From positions 62,001 to 126,000 of the forward strand of contig NZ_JBBAYJ010000002.1 of the NCBI RefSeq assembly GCF_037153975.1: a DNA stretch of 64,000 nucleotides, read 5' to 3'. Shown piece after piece: positions 35,489 to 42,334 of this stretch. The position numbers and the translations under genes were made by a program. A model generated the notes under the pieces. That model was not told the origin of the DNA and did no database searches. It saw nothing but the letters and a program-made list of their open reading frames with translations. The DNA is from Aquipuribacter sp. SD81 (GTDB taxonomy: Bacteria > Actinomycetota > Actinomycetes > Actinomycetales > JBBAYJ01). Numbering within the stretch: position 1 is the first letter of the stretch; every line of letters begins with the position of its first letter.

Positions 35489-35504
35489 GGTATGACGTCA
35501 TATC
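35489..35504. promoter_or_regulatory. Candidate GntR operator 3
   Basis: GGTATGACGTCATATC upstream of the GH141-like gene contains the perfect 12-bp palindrome TATGACGTCATA. The other two sites in the locus carry partial versions (TGACGTC at 22.70 kb, ATATGACG and GGTATGAC at 26.75-26.79 kb). This is the most symmetrical copy and overlaps the likely leftward promoter. Confidence 0.5.
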
Positions 35505-35572
35505 AAGAGCGGTGGCCGTCCGCCTCCACCCGCCCGCCGGGTGACGCCGAGCCGGTGGGCAGGTACCCGCGC

Positions 35573-35607
35573 GAGGCGGTGTGCCCCCAATGGGGGTACA
35601 CCGCCTC
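35573..35607. repeat. TGCCCCCA palindromic element, copy B
   Basis: 35-bp palindrome with the same arms as copy A around a single A. The flank upstream, from about 35531 (CGCCCGCCGGGTGACGCCGA and on), matches copy A over roughly 80 bp in all. It lies between the 5' end of the GH141-like gene and the 3' end of the small gene behind the siderophore-interacting protein gene, so it may end the latter transcript. Confidence 0.85.
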
Positions 35608-35682
35608 GTCGCACACCACCGTGCGGCGACGGACGGTCCGTGGCAGCCCGTCCGCGCGGAATCGGCCCACGCGGGCCCACCA

Positions 35683-35859
35683 TCAGGAGGCCTCCCTCAG
35701 CGGGCCGGCGACGGCGAGCGCGAGCGAGCCCGCGACGAACGAGGCGAGCAGCGGGACCGTCGTGAGGGTCGTGAAGTCGCTGCCGGCCGTCGCGGGCCGG
35801 GACAGGTCCATGACGACGGTGTAGCGGCGGACCGCCCCGCGCGGCGTACGCGGCGGCAC
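35683..35859 (-). CDS. Small hypothetical protein downstream of siderophore-interacting protein
   Basis: 58 aa from a GTG 6 bp beyond the stop of the upstream gene. The N-terminal third is Arg/Pro rich and the remainder, ending VPLLASFVAGSLALAVAGPL, could form one membrane helix. No clear ribosome site, so translation would rely on coupling. It could also be a degraded remnant. No family recognised. Confidence 0.4.
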   Translation of the reverse strand: MPPRTPRGAVRRYTVVMDLSRPATAGSDFTTLTTVPLLASFVAGSLALAVAGPLREAS

Positions 35860-35865
35860 CCGCGC

Positions 35866-36606
35866 TCACCCGGCCCGCCAGTAGCCGAGCGCGGAGCAGC
35901 GGTCCTTGGCCACGCCGAGCTCCTTGCGCAGCGTGCGGGCGAGGGCGCGGGTGCTCGCGGCCTCCGCGGCGAGCCAGAACCAGTCGGCGGCGACGTCGAC
36001 GTCGGCGGCCGGGCACGTCCACGCCTGGGTGACGGCGGCGACGAGGGCCCCGCCCGGGACCGCCGCCCCGTGCCGCGCGACCCACGTCACCTCGTCGCCC
36101 GCGCGCAGGCGCAGCGGCAGGGTCCGGTCGGAGTCCGCGCCGTGCTCCAGCCACAGCCGCGCCGGAGTGCCGGGCGAGGCGTCGAGCAGGCTGTTGACCG
36201 CCGGCAGCGACGCGGGGTCGCCGACCACGTGCATGCGCCGCGGGGCGGGCCGGACCGGGTCGAAGCCCGTCCCCTGGACCGTCGCGTCGATCGTCGCGCC
36301 GGGCCGGACGCTCTGCGCCCAGCGCGCGGCGACGCCGTCGTGGAGGGCGAACTCCAGGTCGAAGGTGCCCGCGGCCGGGTCGGGGTCGACGAGCGTGTAC
36401 GCGCGCTGGTGCGGTGAGCCGCCGTCGTCGAACCACAGCCGCACCCACATCGTCGGGTGCGTGCCGCACGCGGCGAGAAGGCCGCCGTCGTCGGTGACGC
36501 GGACCCGCCGGTAGCGGTCGGTGACGTCCTCGGACTCGCCGACCGTGAGGACGAAGTCCCGCCCCCGCATCGCCCTGAGGACGACGCCCTCCCAGCCGTG
36601 GCGCAT
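35866..36606 (-). CDS. Siderophore-interacting protein (ferric-siderophore reductase)
   Basis: 246 aa, FAD-binding 9/SIP family. The flavin-binding strand RAYTLVDPDP, phosphate-contacting PGATIDATVQGTGF and the NAD(P)-binding region HVVGDPASLPAVNSLL are all present, with C-terminal WLAAEAASTRALARTLR. It reduces the ferric ion of an imported siderophore to release iron in the cytoplasm. A perfect-core DtxR/IdeR box lies 6-24 bp before the ATG. No Shine-Dalgarno is seen and a TAGGCT box falls inside the iron box, so the mRNA may be leaderless. Confidence 0.9.
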   Translation of the reverse strand: MRHGWEGVVLRAMRGRDFVLTVGESEDVTDRYRRVRVTDDGGLLAACGTHPTMWVRLWFDDGGSPHQRAYTLVDPDPAAGTFDLEFALHDGVAARWAQSVRPGATIDATVQGTGFDPVRPAPRRMHVVGDPASLPAVNSLLDASPGTPARLWLEHGADSDRTLPLRLRAGDEVTWVARHGAAVPGGALVAAVTQAWTCPAADVDVAADWFWLAAEAASTRALARTLRKELGVAKDRCSALGYWRAG

Positions 36607-36611
36607 GTCGA

Positions 36612-36630
36612 TGAGGTTAGCCTAACCAAC
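36612..36630. promoter_or_regulatory. DtxR/IdeR iron box
   Basis: TGAGGTTAGCCTAACCAAC contains the 14-bp core AGGTTAGCCTAACC of the actinobacterial iron box consensus TTAGGTTAGCCTAACCTAA. It overlaps the -10 region of the siderophore-interacting protein gene, so iron-loaded repressor should block that gene. It also covers the stop codon of the upstream PIN-domain gene. Confidence 0.85.
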
Positions 36631-37068
36631 CTTGCAGGCGGATCCGCGCGGCGGCCTGGGGCGGGTGCGGCCGGGCCACGGCTCGGGAGCGAGGACCCGA
36701 CCCGTCGGCACGGCCCACGCCAGCCGAGGGTCCGTCGTCAGCAGCGGCACGTCGAGGCGCTCGGCGAGCGCGACGTACAGCGCGGCGGCGACGGTCCCGC
36801 CGCGGCGGAGGGCGAGGGCGCGCTGCACGAGGTCCGCGTCGACCGGCTCGACGCGCTGCGGCAGCTCGGCCGCCGCGACAGCCGCCGCGTCCACCTCGTC
36901 CGGTGACAGCACCCCGCGTCGCCCCAGGACGGCGAGCGCCGTCGTCACCTCCACGAGCTGGTGCGCCGGAGCCGCCGGCTCGTGCACGGCGAGCAGGTCG
37001 ACCACCCAGTGACGATCGGGCCGCGCGACGACCACCTCCACGAGCGCGGACGCGTCCAGCACGATCAC
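36622..37068 (-). CDS. PIN-domain toxin (VapC-like), probably impaired
   Basis: 148 aa. PIN hallmarks: Asp5 in IVLDASALVE, Glu40 in QLVEVTTAL and Asp113 in LLTTDPRLA. The third acidic residue, normally in a YDALYVALAE-type motif, is Ala95 (GTVAAALYVALAE). VapC toxins are Mg-dependent RNases that need these acids. The C-terminal 25 residues are Arg/Pro rich and the stop lies in the iron box. ATG overlaps the antitoxin stop (ATGA), as in classic antitoxin-toxin operons. Confidence 0.8.
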   Translation of the reverse strand: MIVLDASALVEVVVARPDRHWVVDLLAVHEPAAPAHQLVEVTTALAVLGRRGVLSPDEVDAAAVAAAELPQRVEPVDADLVQRALALRRGGTVAAALYVALAERLDVPLLTTDPRLAWAVPTGRVLAPEPWPGRTRPRPPRGSACKVG

Positions 37069-37283
37069 GTGCGGCCCTCACCGCGCACCTCGCGCACGAG
37101 GTCCACGACGTCGACGTCGTGGTCCGCGAACGGCAGCCGTCGCATCCGGGCGAGCCAGCGCTCGCGGTCCACCGTCCGGATCTCGGCCTCGACCGCCCGC
37201 TGGACCAGGGCCGAGAGCGACAGCTCCCGTGCCCGCACCTCGGCCGCGAGGTCGTCGGGGAGGTAGACGCTGACCTTCGGCAC
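37065..37283 (-). CDS. VapB-like antitoxin
   Basis: 72 aa. The N-terminal PKVSVYLPDDLAAEVRAREL is a ribbon-helix-helix type DNA-binding and dimerisation segment; the acidic C-terminal part (FADHDVDVVDLVREVRG) would wrap the toxin. It should neutralise the downstream PIN protein and repress its own operon. Upstream lies TGCCCCCA element copy C, in the probable promoter region. Confidence 0.82.
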   Translation of the reverse strand: MPKVSVYLPDDLAAEVRARELSLSALVQRAVEAEIRTVDRERWLARMRRLPFADHDVDVVDLVREVRGEGRT

Positions 37284-37432
37284 TCCGCCAGTGTCCTGGC
37301 GTCGTGGTCGGTGGCACCCCGCGACGAGCGGGTGTGGACGGCGCGTCGCCCCTGTGGACGCAGCCGAGTCCGCCCGCCGTCGCGCGGCGCGTCGAGGTGG
37401 CCCCGAGCGAGACCCCCTCGGTGTCCGGCGTA

Positions 37433-37452
37433 TGCCCCCACTGTGCCCCCAC
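37433..37452. repeat. TGCCCCCA element, copy C (direct-repeat form)
   Basis: TGCCCCCA occurs twice in the same orientation, at 37433-37440 and 37444-37451, an 11-bp period of about one helical turn. The 22-bp block TATGCCCCCACTGTGCCCCC and the following AC is shared with copy D. It lies between the antitoxin start and the end of the FAD-linked oxidase gene. Confidence 0.75.
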
Positions 37453-37506
37453 GCCGCCGGAGGAGGGTCTTCTCCCGCGGGGCCGCCGCGGACCGTGGCA
37501 CGGCCG

Positions 37507-38883
37507 TCAGGCCCAGACGGCGCCCGGGTTCATGATCCCGTCGGGGTCGAAGGCGGCCTTGACCCGCCGCTGCAGGTCGAGCACGAGCGGGTCGAGCTCG
37601 CGGGTGAGGCCCTCGCGCTTGAGCCGGCCGACGCCGTGCTCGCCGGTGATGGTGCCGCCGAGGGCGAGGGCGTCGTCCATCAGCTGCTCGAAGGCGGCCG
37701 CCGCCCGGGCCTCGCCGTCGGCCCCCGCAGGCACCACGACGAGGGGGTGGAGGTTGCCGTCACCGGCGTGGGCGACGGTCGCGATCACGAGGTCGTGCTG
37801 CGCCGCCGCGGCCTGCACGCGGGCGAGCATCGCGGGCAGGGCGCCGAGCGGGACGCACACGTCCTCGGTGAGCAGCGGCCCGAGCCGCTCCACCGCGGGC
37901 CACACGAGACGGCGGGCGTCGAACAGCGCCTCGGCCTCCGCCTCGTCGCTCGAGGCGCCCGCCCAGGTCGCGCCCGCGGCGGTGAAGCACGCCTCGACGG
38001 TCGCGGCGTCGGCGTCGCCGACCTCGCCGGGCGCGTCGAGCCGGGCGAGCAGGACGGTGTCGGCCTCGTCGGCGAGCCCGGTCGCCTTCCACGCGTCGAC
38101 CGCGCGAAGGCTGTGGGAGTCCACGAGCTCCAGCGCCGACGGCACGACGCCGGCGCGCGCGACGGCGGCGACCGCCTCCCCGGCGTCGACGAGGGAGTCG
38201 AAGAACCCGGCGACCGTCCGCTCCGGCGGGCGGGCCGGGCGCAGCCGGACCGTCACCTCGGTGACGACGCCGAGGGTGCCCTCGGAGCCGACGACCGCGC
38301 CGAGCAGGTCGAGCCCGGCGACGCCCTTGGCGGTGCGCCGGCCCAGGCGCACGAGGTCCCCGGCGCCGGTGACGAGCTGCACGCCGAGCACGTGGTCGCG
38401 GGTGACGCCGTACTTCACGCAGCACAGCCCGCCCGCGTTCGTCGCGACGTTGCCGCCGATGCTGGAGAACCCGGCGCTCGCCGGGTCGGGCGCGTACCAG
38501 AGGCCGTGCTCCGCCACGGCCGCCCGCAGGTCGGCGTTCACGACGCCGGGGCCGACGACGGCGAGCCGCTCGACCGGGTCGACCGTCACCCCGAGCAGGC
38601 GCTCGGTGCTGACGACGACCCCGCCGTCGACGGCGTTCGCCGCGCCCGCGAGACCGGACCCGGCCCCGCGCGGCACGACCGGCACCCCGTGCCGCCGGCA
38701 CGCGCGCACGACGTCGCGCACCTGCTCGGCGGTCGAGGGCCGCACGACGGCGAGCGGCACACCGGCCTCGGCCCACGCCGCCTGGTCGCGGCGGTAGCGG
38801 TCGGTGGAGGCGGGCGCGTCGAGGACGGCACCGTCCTCGGGCAGCGCCGTCCGGAGCTCTGCGAGCAGCGGGTGGGCGCTCAC
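37507..38883 (-). CDS. FAD-linked oxidase, glycolate/D-lactate dehydrogenase (GlcD) type
   Basis: 458 aa. PCMH-type FAD domain with PVVPRGAGSGLAGAANA and SSIGGNVATNAGG, then the C-terminal cap with ATVAHAGDGNLHPLVV and TGEHGVGRLKREGL, whose His residues are expected at the active site. It oxidises a 2-hydroxy acid such as glycolate or D-lactate. No Cys-rich iron-sulfur subunit lies next to it. GTG start overlaps the upstream monooxygenase stop (GTGA). An N-terminal extension in frame has no support. Confidence 0.88.
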   Translation of the reverse strand: MSAHPLLAELRTALPEDGAVLDAPASTDRYRRDQAAWAEAGVPLAVVRPSTAEQVRDVVRACRRHGVPVVPRGAGSGLAGAANAVDGGVVVSTERLLGVTVDPVERLAVVGPGVVNADLRAAVAEHGLWYAPDPASAGFSSIGGNVATNAGGLCCVKYGVTRDHVLGVQLVTGAGDLVRLGRRTAKGVAGLDLLGAVVGSEGTLGVVTEVTVRLRPARPPERTVAGFFDSLVDAGEAVAAVARAGVVPSALELVDSHSLRAVDAWKATGLADEADTVLLARLDAPGEVGDADAATVEACFTAAGATWAGASSDEAEAEALFDARRLVWPAVERLGPLLTEDVCVPLGALPAMLARVQAAAAQHDLVIATVAHAGDGNLHPLVVVPAGADGEARAAAAFEQLMDDALALGGTITGEHGVGRLKREGLTRELDPLVLDLQRRVKAAFDPDGIMNPGAVWA

Positions 38884-39203
38884 CCCACGCGCATCTCGCC
38901 GAGCTCGGACCAGCCGTCGGCGTCGACCTCGGTGCTCACGATGTCGGGGGTCCGCACGAGGTACTGCGGCAGGTCGGCCTGCGCCTGCCGGAAGTGCGCG
39001 GAGCCGACGTGCGCGCCGCCGGCGTCGCCGTCGCGGAACGCCTCGACGAGCACGTACACGGTCGGGTCGTCGAGGGAGCGCGACCACTCGAACCACAGGC
39101 AGCCGTCCTCGGCGCGGGTCGCCTCGGTGAAGGCGCGGGACAGCTCCGGCCAGTCGTCGGCGTGCTCGGGCTTCACCGGGAACTTGGCGGTGATGGCAAT
39201 CAT
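38880..39203 (-). CDS. Antibiotic biosynthesis monooxygenase-domain protein
   Basis: 107 aa ferredoxin-like fold of the ABM/YgiN type: ITAKFPVKPEHADDW, GCLWFEWSRSLDDP and YVLVEAFRDGDAGGAHVGS are the conserved strands. Family members are small dimeric quinol monooxygenases or heme-degrading proteins. Coupled to the downstream GlcD-type gene by GTGA, which suggests that the two act on related substrates, but no pathway is evident. Confidence 0.8.
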   Translation of the reverse strand: MIAITAKFPVKPEHADDWPELSRAFTEATRAEDGCLWFEWSRSLDDPTVYVLVEAFRDGDAGGAHVGSAHFRQAQADLPQYLVRTPDIVSTEVDADGWSELGEMRVG

Positions 39204-39255
39204 GGGCCGATCCTCCCGCCCGTCCCCGACGGACGCGCTCCGGGGCAGCGCCGGC

Positions 39256-39858
39256 TCAGCCGGACGGGGAGAGCGAGCCCGTGAGGTAGCGCTGCAGCGT
39301 CGGCGCGACGTCGGCGACCAGCCGGGCGGCGGACGCGGACGCGAGCGGCTCCACCGCGACGACGTAGCGCGCCATCGCGATGCCGATCATCTGCGACGCG
39401 CACAGCGTGGCCCGGTACTCGGGCCGGTCGGCGCCGATCCCCGTCGCGACCCGCGACAGCAGGTCGTCGGTGAGCCGGGTCCGCAGCATGGCCGCGGCCT
39501 CCGGCTCCGACGCGGCGGCGCGGATGAGCCCGAGGAGCCGGCGGCGGGACTCCTCGGCCTCCAGCGCGCCGACGACGAAGCGGGCGAGCCGCTCCCCCAC
39601 CCCGGCGGGGTCGCCGGTCAGCACGTGGGCGACGACGTGATCCGGCTCGAACGGCAGCTCCACGACGGCGACGAACAGCCGCTGCTTCGAGCCGTAGTAG
39701 TGGTGGACGAGCGTGGGGTCGACGTCGGCGGCGCCCGCGACCTGCCGGATGGTCGTCCGGTCGAAGCCCTGCTCGGCGAACAGCCGCCGCGCCGCGGCGA
39801 GGATCGCCTCGCGCGTGCCGCTGTCGCCGGGCCGGCGCCCGCTCGGTCGTCCCGCCAC
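39256..39858 (-). CDS. TetR family regulator
   Basis: 200 aa. The N-terminal helix-turn-helix reads TREAILAAARRLFAEQGFD and TTIRQVAGAADVDPTLVHHYYGSK, in the order typical of TetR regulators. The rest is an all-helical ligand domain. GTG at 39858 was preferred to one at 39885 because GGAGAGG lies 6 nt before it. It lies immediately upstream of the ABM/GlcD pair on the same strand and may control it; the ligand is unknown. Confidence 0.87.
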   Translation of the reverse strand: MAGRPSGRRPGDSGTREAILAAARRLFAEQGFDRTTIRQVAGAADVDPTLVHHYYGSKQRLFVAVVELPFEPDHVVAHVLTGDPAGVGERLARFVVGALEAEESRRRLLGLIRAAASEPEAAAMLRTRLTDDLLSRVATGIGADRPEYRATLCASQMIGIAMARYVVAVEPLASASAARLVADVAPTLQRYLTGSLSPSG

Positions 39859-39939
39859 GCCGCCACCTCTCCGCCGCCCCACCACCTCGCTGCCGCGTCA
39901 TGATCCCGCACGACCGCGCGGGGTAGGGCGGCGCGGGCG

Positions 39940-41598
39940 TCAGCGGCGGCGGGTCGCCCGCAGCACGACGTCGTGGACGTGGTGCCCGCTGACCGCCCCC
40001 GGCGGGCGCGGCCGGGTGGCGGGGCCGTCGACGTCCCACTCGTCGCGGTCGAGCGCCGCGGCCAGCTCCTCGACCCCGACGTAGGCGGCGGGGTCCCACA
40101 TGCGCGTCTGCTCGGCGACGTCGAGCGGCTCGGTGAGCGGAGTCAGGTCGTGGGCGACGACGAGCAGGGTGCCGCCCGGCGCGACCGCCCCCAGCAGGTT
40201 CGCCACCCCCAGGCCGTCGGGGCTGCGGTGGAAGGAGCCGTACTGCAGCGACACGAGGTCGTAGGTCTCGGCGCCGAAGGCGCCCGCCTCGCCGGCGTCC
40301 GCGCGCAGCAGCCGGACGTCGAGCCCGCGCCGTCCCGCCTCGGCGCCGACCCGCGCGAGCGCGTTGCCGGAGACGTCGCTCGCGGTCACGGTCCAGCCGT
40401 GCTCCGCCAGCCACAGGGCGTCGGCCCCCTCCCCCGCGCCGACGTCGAGCGCGCGACCGACGGGCAGCCCGGCGGCCTCGGCGACGAGGGTGCCGTTGGG
40501 GTTCGCGCTCCACACCGGCTCCGCCCCGCCGTAGCGGTGGTCCCAGTCGACCTGCGCCCCCGAGGCGCGGAAGCCCGCCCGGAGGTCCTCCTCGGCGAGG
40601 TCGAAGGCGACCATCGCGGCGACCCGGCTGCCGTGGGCGGCCGACGGCAGCACCTGCAGGCTCGGGTCGGTGACGTTGCCGGCGGCGTAGACGCCCGGGA
40701 CGGCGGTCTCGCCGCGCGCGTCGACCTCGAGGACGTCGCCGAAGCCGGTGGGGTGCGCGGTGGCCGTCACGCCGGCCGGGGCGAGGACGTCGACGCGGGC
40801 GCGGAACCGGGCGCCGACCAGGACGGCGTCGGCCGCCAGCACCTCGCCGTCGGCCAGCTCGACGCCCGTGAGCCGGCCGTCGGGCCCGCCGACGACGCGA
40901 CGGACGCTGCCCCGGACGACCGGCGTCCCGGCGGCCTCGAGCGTGGCGAGGGCCTGCGGGTCGAAGGCGTCGGGGTCGGCGTCGCGGCCGTCGAGCACGA
41001 CGGTGAGGCGGCCGGTGAGGTGCCGCAGCACCGCCGTCGGGTGCAGCCCCATCGGGTGCGTGACGACCTGCACGAGCCGGGCGTCGCGCACCTCGTAGCC
41101 GTGGCAGAACGGGCAGTGCACGACGTCGCGGCCCCAGTGCTCCGCGAGCCCCTCGATGTCCGGCAGCTCGTCGGTGATGCCGGTCGCGGCGACCACGCGC
41201 CGGGCCAGCAGGGTGTGCCCGCCCGTCAGCTCGACCCGGAAGCCGCCCTCGTCCAGGCGGTGCACGGCGAGCACGCGGCCGGCCAGCACCTCCCCGCCGT
41301 AGGAGCGGACCTCCTCGCGTCCGACGGCCAGCAGCTCCGAGGGGGCGGCGCCCTCCCGGCCGAGGTAGCCGTGCATGTGCGCGGCGGGGGCGTTGCGCGG
41401 CGTGCCGTCGTCGACGACGAGGACGCTGCGGCGCTGCCGGGCCAGCTGCAGCGCGGCGGCCAGGCCCGCGGCCGACCCGCCGACGACGGCGACGTCGCAG
41501 CGCCGCTCCACGACCGGGGACTGCCCGTGGTCGTGGGCGTGGTCGTGGGCGTGCCCGTGGTCGTGCTGGTGCCGCGTGTTCTCACCCGTCGTCGTCAT
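39940..41598 (-). CDS. Thioredoxin reductase-like flavoprotein fused to SAM methyltransferase
   Basis: 552 aa. Residues 8-25 form a His/Asp-rich segment (HDHGHAHDHAHDHG). The N-terminal two-thirds is a thioredoxin reductase-like flavoprotein: VVGGSAAGLAAALQLA, then the redox pair in HCPFCHGYE near residue 163, then GVYAAGNVTDPSLQVL. From about residue 345 a class I methyltransferase follows with motif I DVGAGEGADALWLA and WTVTASDVS. Such oxidoreductase-methyltransferase fusions occur in actinomycetes; the substrate is unknown. A TAGCGT box 7 nt before the ATG suggests a leaderless mRNA. Divergent from the XRE-cupin regulator across a palindrome. Confidence 0.88.
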   Translation of the reverse strand: MTTTGENTRHQHDHGHAHDHAHDHGQSPVVERRCDVAVVGGSAAGLAAALQLARQRRSVLVVDDGTPRNAPAAHMHGYLGREGAAPSELLAVGREEVRSYGGEVLAGRVLAVHRLDEGGFRVELTGGHTLLARRVVAATGITDELPDIEGLAEHWGRDVVHCPFCHGYEVRDARLVQVVTHPMGLHPTAVLRHLTGRLTVVLDGRDADPDAFDPQALATLEAAGTPVVRGSVRRVVGGPDGRLTGVELADGEVLAADAVLVGARFRARVDVLAPAGVTATAHPTGFGDVLEVDARGETAVPGVYAAGNVTDPSLQVLPSAAHGSRVAAMVAFDLAEEDLRAGFRASGAQVDWDHRYGGAEPVWSANPNGTLVAEAAGLPVGRALDVGAGEGADALWLAEHGWTVTASDVSGNALARVGAEAGRRGLDVRLLRADAGEAGAFGAETYDLVSLQYGSFHRSPDGLGVANLLGAVAPGGTLLVVAHDLTPLTEPLDVAEQTRMWDPAAYVGVEELAAALDRDEWDVDGPATRPRPPGAVSGHHVHDVVLRATRRR

Positions 41599-41639
41599 AG
41601 GAGGAACGCTACGGCGGTCGGTACGTAACCGGCAGAGGC

Positions 41640-41656
41640 CTTGCAGGATCTGCAAG
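41640..41656. promoter_or_regulatory. Palindromic operator between flavoprotein fusion and XRE-cupin gene
   Basis: CTTGCAGGATCTGCAAG is a perfect inverted repeat of 7-bp arms around GAT. It lies 20 bp before the GTG of the XRE-cupin gene and 42 bp before the flavoprotein ATG, the usual place for an autoregulatory site that also controls the divergent gene. Confidence 0.65.
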
Positions 41657-41675
41657 ACAGTCCCATCCTGATCCC

Positions 41676-42233
41676 GTGACCGACACCCGGGACGTCGAGG
41701 CGCTGGCGCGGACGCGGCTGCGCAGCCTGCGGACCACGCTCGGCTACTCCCTGGAGGAGCTCGCCGCCCGCACGCACCTGAGCCCGTCGACCATCAGCCG
41801 CGTCGAGACGGGCAAGCGGACGCTCGGGCTCGACGTGCTCGTCCCGCTGGCGCGGGCGCTGTCCGTCAGCCTCGACACGCTGTTCGAGGCGCCCGGCGAC
41901 GAGGACGTCGTCATCCGTCCAGTCGCCCACAGCGACGGCGCCCGCACCACGTGGCCGCTGAGCCGGCCGGACGGGCGGACCGTCGCGCTCAAGATGCGCC
42001 TGGAGCCGACGGCGAGCCGGCCCGCGCAGCGCGTCCACCCCGGGCACGACTGGTTCGTCGTGCTGCTCGGTCGCGTGCGGCTGCACCTGGGCGAGCGCGA
42101 CGTCGACGTCGACACCGGCGAGGCTGCGGAGTTCACGACCATGACCCCGCACGCCCTCAGCGCGCTCGACGGTCCCGCCGAGGTCATCATGATCTTCGAC
42201 CGGGACGGGCAGCGCGCCCACACGCACGCCTGA
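41676..42233 (+). CDS. XRE-family regulator with cupin domain
   Basis: 185 aa. The helix-turn-helix (LGYSLEELAARTHLSPSTIS) spans about residues 22-42 and is followed by a short linker and a beta-barrel cupin domain (HPGHDWFVVLLGRVRLHLGE). The cupin carries the His-rich metal/ligand pattern in part. This HTH-cupin layout senses small molecules and often controls a neighbouring enzyme gene, here the divergent flavoprotein-methyltransferase. GTG start. Confidence 0.88.
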   Translation: MTDTRDVEALARTRLRSLRTTLGYSLEELAARTHLSPSTISRVETGKRTLGLDVLVPLARALSVSLDTLFEAPGDEDVVIRPVAHSDGARTTWPLSRPDGRTVALKMRLEPTASRPAQRVHPGHDWFVVLLGRVRLHLGERDVDVDTGEAAEFTTMTPHALSALDGPAEVIMIFDRDGQRAHTHA

Positions 42234-42334
42234 GCCGAGGAGGCCGGGCCCTCCCGACCGTCCGCCCGGCGTGGCATCGTGTGACGGTCGCGCCGACCGG
42301 TACGCGCGACCCCGATGGACGAAGGAGTCCACGC

